Assembly (NCBI GenBank): GCA_900770335.1
Contig: CAAGKD010000137.1
Coordinates: forward strand, 1 to 23,600
DNA length: 23,600 bases
Reading direction: 5' to 3'
Source of the DNA: an uncultured Sutterella sp.
GTDB lineage: Bacteria; Pseudomonadota; Gammaproteobacteria; Burkholderiales; Burkholderiaceae_F
A program made the position numbers and the translations under genes. How positions within the stretch are numbered: the first letter of the stretch is position 1; every line of letters starts with the position of its first letter. The notes below the pieces were generated by a model, which saw only the letters and a list, made by a program, of their open reading frames with translations, was not told the DNA's origin and did not search any database. Shown piece after piece: positions 19,116 to 23,600 of the stretch.

Positions 19116-20567
19116 TCAGGCCTTCGCGGCCTTCTTCGCCTCAGCCGCTTCGGCGGCCTGCGCCGCGCGCAGGTCCTCTCGCTTTCTCGCGAAGGAGAGC
19201 GCCTCGGCGAAGATCTGGCGGCGATTGCGGGTCTCGACGAGATTGCCCGAGACGCCGAGCGGCAGGTCGTCGCGCGAGAGGTCGAGGGCCGTCTGCGGAC
19301 GGCGCAGCGGCACGATGCGGTCGCCGTCGACGAGCGCCTCCATCGGCAGGGGGCGGGAGTTGTAGGTCGAGGCCATTGACATGCCGTAGGCGCCTGCCGT
19401 GCGGATGGCGAGGAGGTCCCCCGCCTCGACGGCGAGGCTTCGGTCGTTGCCGAGGAAGTCCGTCGACTCGCAGACGCTGCCGACGATGTTGAGCACCTGG
19501 CGCGGCGCCTTCGGGTTGGGCGTCACGGGCTCGATCGCATGGTAGCTGCCGTAGATCGCCGGGCGGATGAGCTCGGTCATCGAGGCGTCGACGACGCAGA
19601 AGCGGCGCTCGAAGAGCCCGCTCTTGAGGTACTGCACGCGCGTGAGGAGCACGGCCGCCTGAGCGATCACCGAGCGCCCGGGCTCGACGAAGATCTCGAT
19701 GCCGGGCGTGCGCACCTTCTCGCGCACCGCCGCGACGAGGGCGGGGATGAGGACCGCGGGCTCGAGGGGCTTCTCCTCGGGCCGGTACGCGACGCCCGCG
19801 CCGCCGCCCAGGTCGATGTGGCGCAGCGTGATGCCGCGCTCGGCGAGCTCGTTGACGAACCCGGTGAGCACGTCCACCTCGCGCAGGTACGGGTCCGTCG
19901 TCTCGACAAGGCTGCCGATGTGGCAGGAGATGCCCTCGATGCGGATGTTCGAGAGGCCCGCGGCCTTCTCGTAGAGCGGAATCACCTCGGTGAGCTTCAC
20001 GCCGAACTTCGAGTCGCCAAGGCCCGTGGCGACGTGCGCGTCCACGTGGGCGTCGATGTTGGGGTTGACGCGCACCGAGACGTGCGCCGTCGCGCCGAGC
20101 GCGAGGGCGACGTCATGGATGCGGTCGAGCTCCGCGGGCGACTCGATGTTGAAGCACCGGATGCCCGCGCGCAGGGCGAAGGCGATGTCGGTCTCGGACT
20201 TGCCCACGCCCGAGAAGACGATCTTCGCGGGGTCCCCGCCCGCCTCGAGCGCGCGCAGGATCTCGCCGCCGCTCACGCAGTCAAAGCCCGCGCCGGCCGC
20301 GGCGACGAGCTCGAGGATGCCGCGGGTGGAGGCGGCCTTGACGGCGTAGCAGACCTGGTGGGGCGCGTCGCCGAACGCGTCCTCGTAGGCGCGGATGCGC
20401 TCCTCAATCGCGGCGCGCGAATAGACATAGAGGGGCGTGCCGAACTCGCGGGCCGCGTCCTCGAGCGAGACGCCCTCGCAGCGGAGCTCCCCTTCGGAGG
20501 AGCGGAAGAAGCCGGTGCCCTCGGAGAGCGAGTCCGGACGATTAAGATTGCGCTGGTTGTCGGTCAT
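19116..20567 (-). CDS. lysA: Diaminopimelate decarboxylase
   Basis: The 483-residue PLP enzyme makes L-lysine from meso-diaminopimelate. It is a fold-type III barrel: PLP Lys77 in CYAVKAAST, HIGS (216-219), the glycine loop IDLGGGAGVAY (251-261), EPGR (295-298), the catalytic CESTDFLG with Cys366, and GAYGMSMASTYNSRP (392-406). It is longer than E. coli LysA (420), with a 20-residue N-terminal lead and an Ala/Glu/Lys-rich tail of about 40 residues. An ATG at 20573 overlaps the lptM stop in an ATGA, but GGAG at 20578-20575 is 7 bases from the ATG at 20567, which I prefer. It is cotranscribed with lptM. Confidence 0.95.
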   Translation of the reverse strand: MTDNQRNLNRPDSLSEGTGFFRSSEGELRCEGVSLEDAAREFGTPLYVYSRAAIEERIRAYEDAFGDAPHQVCYAVKAASTRGILELVAAAGAGFDCVSGGEILRALEAGGDPAKIVFSGVGKSETDIAFALRAGIRCFNIESPAELDRIHDVALALGATAHVSVRVNPNIDAHVDAHVATGLGDSKFGVKLTEVIPLYEKAAGLSNIRIEGISCHIGSLVETTDPYLREVDVLTGFVNELAERGITLRHIDLGGGAGVAYRPEEKPLEPAVLIPALVAAVREKVRTPGIEIFVEPGRSVIAQAAVLLTRVQYLKSGLFERRFCVVDASMTELIRPAIYGSYHAIEPVTPNPKAPRQVLNIVGSVCESTDFLGNDRSLAVEAGDLLAIRTAGAYGMSMASTYNSRPLPMEALVDGDRIVPLRRPQTALDLSRDDLPLGVSGNLVETRNRRQIFAEALSFARKREDLRAAQAAEAAEAKKAAKA

Positions 20568-20569
20568 GG

Positions 20570-20710
20570 TCATTCTCCGGACTGTGCGGCGACGGAAGCC
20601 GGCGCGGGTTCGCCCGGCATGTAGAGGGGCCCCTTCAGGCCGCAGCCCGAGAGGGCGAGGCACAGAAGCGCGGCGAGGCCGGCGAGGCCGGCGGCATAGG
20701 ATCTTTTCAT
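20570..20710 (-). CDS. lptM: LPS translocon maturation lipoprotein LptM (YifL-like)
   Basis: A 46-residue lipoprotein precursor starts MKRSYAAGLAGLAALLCLAL, then LSGC lipobox with Cys23, then GLKGPLYMP, the signature of the LptM/YifL family. In E. coli LptM helps assemble the LptD-LptE outer-membrane translocon. The mature part is short, with a Pro/Ala-rich tail (GEPAPASVAAQSGE). It lies directly upstream of lysA, as is common in proteobacteria, and its stop overlaps an ATG. Its start codon is only 10 bases from that of divergent cyaY, and no Shine-Dalgarno is evident. Confidence 0.92.
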   Translation of the reverse strand: MKRSYAAGLAGLAALLCLALSGCGLKGPLYMPGEPAPASVAAQSGE

Positions 20711-20720
20711 TGGAAAAGCG

Positions 20721-21029
20721 ATGACGGAAACGGAATTTCTTGAGCTGGCGGAGGCGGAGATGGTCCGCCTTCAGGATGCAGTCGAGGCGCGGTGCGACGA
20801 CGCGGACTGCACGCGCAGCGGCAACGTGCTCACGATTGAGCTCGACGAGGGCGGCGAGGCGGTGGTCAACATCCAGACGCCGATGCGCGAGATCTGGCTC
20901 GCCTCCCACCTCGGGGGCATGCACTTCGCGCGCGAGGCGGACGGCCGCTGGGTCAACCCCCGCGACGGCCGGACGCTCGAGGCGTCGCTCTTCGCCACGC
21001 TCGAGGGGCTGCGCGCCCGCAACGGCTGA
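20721..21029 (+). CDS. cyaY: Iron-sulfur cluster assembly protein CyaY (bacterial frataxin)
   Basis: The 102-residue frataxin (E. coli 106) binds iron and modulates IscS. It starts MTETEFLELAEAEMVRLQD, has the acidic first helix and the sheet segment TIELDEGGEAVVNIQTP then REIWLASHLGGMHF, the frataxin core. It is divergent from lptM with 10 bases between start codons, so its promoter would have to lie inside lptM; TAGGAT at 20697-20702 is a weak -10 candidate. The Shine-Dalgarno is poor (GGAAAAG). Confidence 0.93.
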   Translation: MTETEFLELAEAEMVRLQDAVEARCDDADCTRSGNVLTIELDEGGEAVVNIQTPMREIWLASHLGGMHFAREADGRWVNPRDGRTLEASLFATLEGLRARNG

Positions 21030-21053
21030 CTGAAAGCCAATGAACGGCGGACC

Positions 21054-21087
21054 GGCCGGGCCGACCCTTCGGGGCCGGCCTATTTTA
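21054..21087 (+). terminator. Terminator after cyaY
   Basis: GGCC (21054-21057) and GGCC (21059-21062), with one bulged G between them, pair with GGCC (21073-21076) and GGCC (21077-21080), 8 bp in all. TATTTTAT follows directly. This fits an intrinsic terminator 25 bases after the cyaY stop and lies between the convergent cyaY and mrcA. Confidence 0.7.
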
Positions 21088-21093
21088 TCGGCG

Positions 21094-21118
21094 CTCCGGG
21101 GCGCGCCGCGTCCCGGAG
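21094..21118. other. Hairpin in the cyaY-mrcA gap
   Basis: CTCCGGG (21094-21100) pairs exactly with CCCGGAG (21112-21118) around an 11-base GC-rich loop. It is downstream of both convergent genes. There is no T tract on either side. It might be the 3' structure of the mrcA transcript. Confidence 0.4.
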
Positions 21119-21174
21119 AGGCCGGAACCCTGCGGGCCCTGTGACGCGCCTCGGGGAGGCCTGGGCGAAACCCA

Positions 21175-23556
21175 TCAGAAGATCTGGTCGCGCACGAGGT
21201 CCTGGGCGTTCAGGTCCTGCGCGAGCCCGTCATCGGCGAAGCCGCCCTTGATCGGGTCGCGGTAGAAGTAGAGCCCGTCGCGCTCGACGACCGTCTCGGG
21301 CTGCACGCGCGTCGTCTCGGGCACGTTCGCGAGGGCCGCGCGCATGTAGTCGATCCAGATCGGCAGGACGAGGCCGCCGCCCGTCTCGCGCGACCCCAGG
21401 GGCTTGGGCTGGTCGTAGCCCATCCAGCCCACGGCGACGGTGTCGCCCGCGTAGCCGCAGAACCAGGCGTCCTGGCTGTCGTTCGAGGTGCCGGTCTTGC
21501 CGGAGATGTCGTTGCGCTTCAACTCCTTCGTCGCGCGGCGGGCCGTGCCGTTCGTCGCGACGCGGTGCAGCAGGGAGTTCATCACGAAGGCGTTGCGGTC
21601 GTCGATCGCGCGGATCGAGGGGTCGCCCGCCTGGCGGTTCGTCGCCTGCATGAGGGTCGCGCCCTTGGTGTCCGTCACGCGGTCGATGAGGTAGGGCTGC
21701 ACGCGGTAGCCGCCGTTGGCGAAGACCATGTAGCCGCCGAGCATCTGCCAGGGCGTGACGCTGCCCGCGCCGAGTGCCATCGGGAGGTTGGCCGGATGGT
21801 TTTTCGGCGAGAAGCCGAAGCGCTGGACGTACTGCTGCGCGTAGCTCGGCGTGATCGACTGCATCACGCGGATCGTCACGAGGTTCTTCGAGAGCTCGAG
21901 CGCGCGGTAAAGGGGCATCGGGCCGTCGAAGCGCCCCTCGTAGTTCTTCGGCTCCCAGAGCCGGCCGCCGGTGAGCTTGGGATCGATCGAGATCGGCGCG
22001 TCGTTGATGACCGTCGTCGCCGTGAAGCCCTTCTCGAGGGCCGCCGAATAGATGAAGGGCTTGAAGCTCGAGCCGGGCTGGCGCCACGCCTGCGTGACGT
22101 GGTTGAACATGTTGAGGTTGAAGTCGAACCCGCCCACGAGGGCCTTCACGGCGCCCGTGTTGAAGTCCGCCGCGGCGAAGGCGGTCTCGACCTTGGGAAC
22201 CTGGGCGAGCGTCCAGGTCTCCGAGGCGTTCTTCCCCTCAAGAGGATGCATCACGCGGATGATCGAGCCCGGGACGACGGGCTCGACCCCCTTGGCGGGC
22301 TTCGCGGCGAGGTTTCTCTTTCCGAACTGCAGGCTCGTGCGGTCGAGCGTCACGGATTCGGTCGCGGAGATTGCGGCGACGATTTTTTCGGGCGAGGCCT
22401 CAAGCACGACCGCGGGGAGCATGAAGGGCGAGGAGGCGGTCTGGGAGAGGGCCTCGCGGATGCGCTTCGGGCGCTCGGCGGTCGATCCGAGCTCGATCCT
22501 GCCCTCGGGGCCGCGATAGCCGTACTTGCGGTCGTAGGCGATGAGGCGGCGCCTGACGGACTCGACGGCGACGCGCTGCTCGTCCATGCGGATCGTCGTG
22601 TGGACGTTGAGGCCGCGCGAATAGGTCTCGTCGCCGAAGATGTCGAAGACGAGCATGCGGGCGAGCTCGGCGGCGTAGTGCGCCGTCACGGAGTCGGCCG
22701 AGGCGTTCGCGGAGGACGCGAGGGGCGTCTCCTCAACCGCGCGGCGCACCTGCACGGGAAGGGACTTTTCGCTCTGGTAGGTGAGCTCGTCGATGTACCC
22801 GAGGTCAAGCATGCGGCGCAGCACGTAGTTGCGGCGCATCGTCGCGCGCGTGGGGTTGACGATCGGGTTGTAGGCCGAGGGGGCCACGGGCAGGCCCGCG
22901 ATCGTCGCGGCCTCGCCCACGGAGATCTCGTCCAGGGGCCGGCCGAAGTAGGTCCTCGACGCGGAGGCGAAGCCGTAGGAGCGCTGCCCGAGGTAGATCT
23001 GGTTCATGTAGATCTCGAGGATCCGGTCCTTCGTGAGCTCGTGCTCAATCTTGAAGGACATGGCGATCTCGTAGAGCTTTCGCGTGTAGGTGCGCTGCGT
23101 CGTGAGAAAGAAGTTCCTCGCGACCTGCATCGTGATGGTCGAGCCTCCCTGGCCGCGCCGGCCCGTGAGGAGGTTGATGACCGCCGCGCGGGCGATGCCG
23201 GAGATCTCGATGCCGGGGTGCTCGTAAAAGCCCGCGTCCTCCGCGGCGAGGATGGCGTTCTTCACGTGCGCCGGAACGTCGGCGATTCTCACGAAGTCGC
23301 GCCGCTCCTCGCCGAACTCGCCGATGAGCTTGCCGTCCGCGCTCCAGACGCGCAGCGACACCTTCGGGCGGTAGTCCGTGAGGGCGTCGATCGGCGGGAG
23401 CTGCTCGTAGATGTAGGCGAAGACGAAGACGAGGAGGAGCGCCCCCGAGGCCGCGCCCGCGGCGAGGATGCCGATCGTCCACTTGAGAGCGGAGAGGAGC
23501 GCGCCGGAGCGCCCGGAGGATTTCTTTTGCGGCTTTTTGTTGCGGGAAAGCGTCAC
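21175..23556 (-). CDS. mrcA: Class A penicillin-binding protein 1A (bifunctional)
   Basis: A 793-residue inner-membrane enzyme polymerises and cross-links peptidoglycan. After a basic cytoplasmic end, a membrane segment covers about residues 25-50. The GT51 glycosyltransferase follows: EDAGFYEHPG (106-115, catalytic Glu106), RRGQGGSTITMQ (133-144), RKLYE (159-163) and KDRILEIYMNQIYLG. The transpeptidase has SSFK (496-499, catalytic Ser496), SKN (556-558) and KTG (687-689). Between them lies an OB-like insert typical of PBP1A. The start is uncertain: this is a GTG with no good ribosome binding site, and the frame stays open to the damaged right end. Confidence 0.95.
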   Translation of the reverse strand: MTLSRNKKPQKKSSGRSGALLSALKWTIGILAAGAASGALLLVFVFAYIYEQLPPIDALTDYRPKVSLRVWSADGKLIGEFGEERRDFVRIADVPAHVKNAILAAEDAGFYEHPGIEISGIARAAVINLLTGRRGQGGSTITMQVARNFFLTTQRTYTRKLYEIAMSFKIEHELTKDRILEIYMNQIYLGQRSYGFASASRTYFGRPLDEISVGEAATIAGLPVAPSAYNPIVNPTRATMRRNYVLRRMLDLGYIDELTYQSEKSLPVQVRRAVEETPLASSANASADSVTAHYAAELARMLVFDIFGDETYSRGLNVHTTIRMDEQRVAVESVRRRLIAYDRKYGYRGPEGRIELGSTAERPKRIREALSQTASSPFMLPAVVLEASPEKIVAAISATESVTLDRTSLQFGKRNLAAKPAKGVEPVVPGSIIRVMHPLEGKNASETWTLAQVPKVETAFAAADFNTGAVKALVGGFDFNLNMFNHVTQAWRQPGSSFKPFIYSAALEKGFTATTVINDAPISIDPKLTGGRLWEPKNYEGRFDGPMPLYRALELSKNLVTIRVMQSITPSYAQQYVQRFGFSPKNHPANLPMALGAGSVTPWQMLGGYMVFANGGYRVQPYLIDRVTDTKGATLMQATNRQAGDPSIRAIDDRNAFVMNSLLHRVATNGTARRATKELKRNDISGKTGTSNDSQDAWFCGYAGDTVAVGWMGYDQPKPLGSRETGGGLVLPIWIDYMRAALANVPETTRVQPETVVERDGLYFYRDPIKGGFADDGLAQDLNAQDLVRDQIF

Positions 23557-23581
23557 GTGCGCGGCCTTGTCGATCTGGGCT

Positions 23582-23600
23582 GGGGGGGGGGGGGGGGGGG
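23582..23600. repeat. Poly-G run at the right end
   Basis: The last 19 bases are all G. This is far longer than any G run elsewhere here and stands at the edge of the sequence. Two-colour sequencing chemistries call G when no signal is present, so a read-end artefact at a contig edge is the likeliest cause. A real G tract of this length is less likely. Confidence 0.8.

Noticed and set aside
20568..20924. lysA beginning far upstream at 20924
   Set aside because: That frame would run through lptM and cyaY and gives an unrelated N-terminus; the ATG at 20567 has a Shine-Dalgarno at 7 bases.
1..23600. Mobile elements, CRISPR arrays, tRNA or rRNA genes, defence or biosynthetic clusters
   Set aside because: I searched by eye for spaced direct repeats, transposase motifs, tRNA-like cloverleafs and unusual gene neighbours and found none. 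All confident genes are conserved housekeeping genes.

Overview
The window is a housekeeping chromosomal segment from a GC-rich proteobacterium, most likely a betaproteobacterium of the order Burkholderiales (Sutterellaceae-like is my best guess). The evidence is the gene order tuf-S10-spc-alpha, an S4-domain Hsp15 gene after rplQ, the lptM-lysA / cyaY divergent pair, and the way the ribosomal proteins read against their E. coli homologues. The genus is inference. I see no mobile element, phage, CRISPR array, tRNA or rRNA. I do not see a new multi-gene system; what is unusual lies in the non-coding gaps between the operons.

Layout. Positions 1-118 are the C-terminal codons of tuf. The plus strand then carries the S10 operon (rpsJ, rplC, rplD, rplW, rplB, rpsS, rplV, rpsC, rplP, rpmC, rpsQ; 245-5457), the spc operon (rplN, rplX, rplE, rpsN, rpsH, rplF, rplR, rpsE, rpmD, rplO, secY; 5699-11151), the alpha operon (rpmJ, rpsM, rpsK, rpsD; 11452-13099), then rpoA (13421-14440), rplQ (14670-15074) and hslR (15192-15575). 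A near-perfect bidirectional hairpin at 15595-15635 separates these from minus-strand genes: engB-hemB (overlapping by one base), guaC with its own structured leader, and lptM-lysA. cyaY runs divergently, only 10 bases from the lptM start codon. A class A penicillin-binding protein (mrcA) reads on the minus strand to the right end, where the sequence dissolves into a run of 19 G.

Regulation. Genes within operons are tightly packed (4-base overlaps to about 26-base gaps). Seven larger gaps break the cluster: before rpsJ, rplC, rplN, rpmJ, rpsD, rpoA and rplQ. Most hold a recognisable sigma70-type promoter and a stem-loop-rich leader. A recurring geometry stands out. The -10 hexamer lies in, or partly in, the loop of an inverted repeat. 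At rpsJ and rplQ the repeat is a perfect 12-bp stem that also looks like the terminator of the upstream transcript, so one hairpin could stop the previous transcript while its loop starts the next. The leaders of rplC, rplN, rpsD and guaC are candidate cis-regulatory RNAs. The E. coli S10 leader that binds L4 has no room here, because the predicted rpsJ leader is only about 40 nt.

All structures were found by eye from complementarity. No folding energy, homology search or expression evidence was available.
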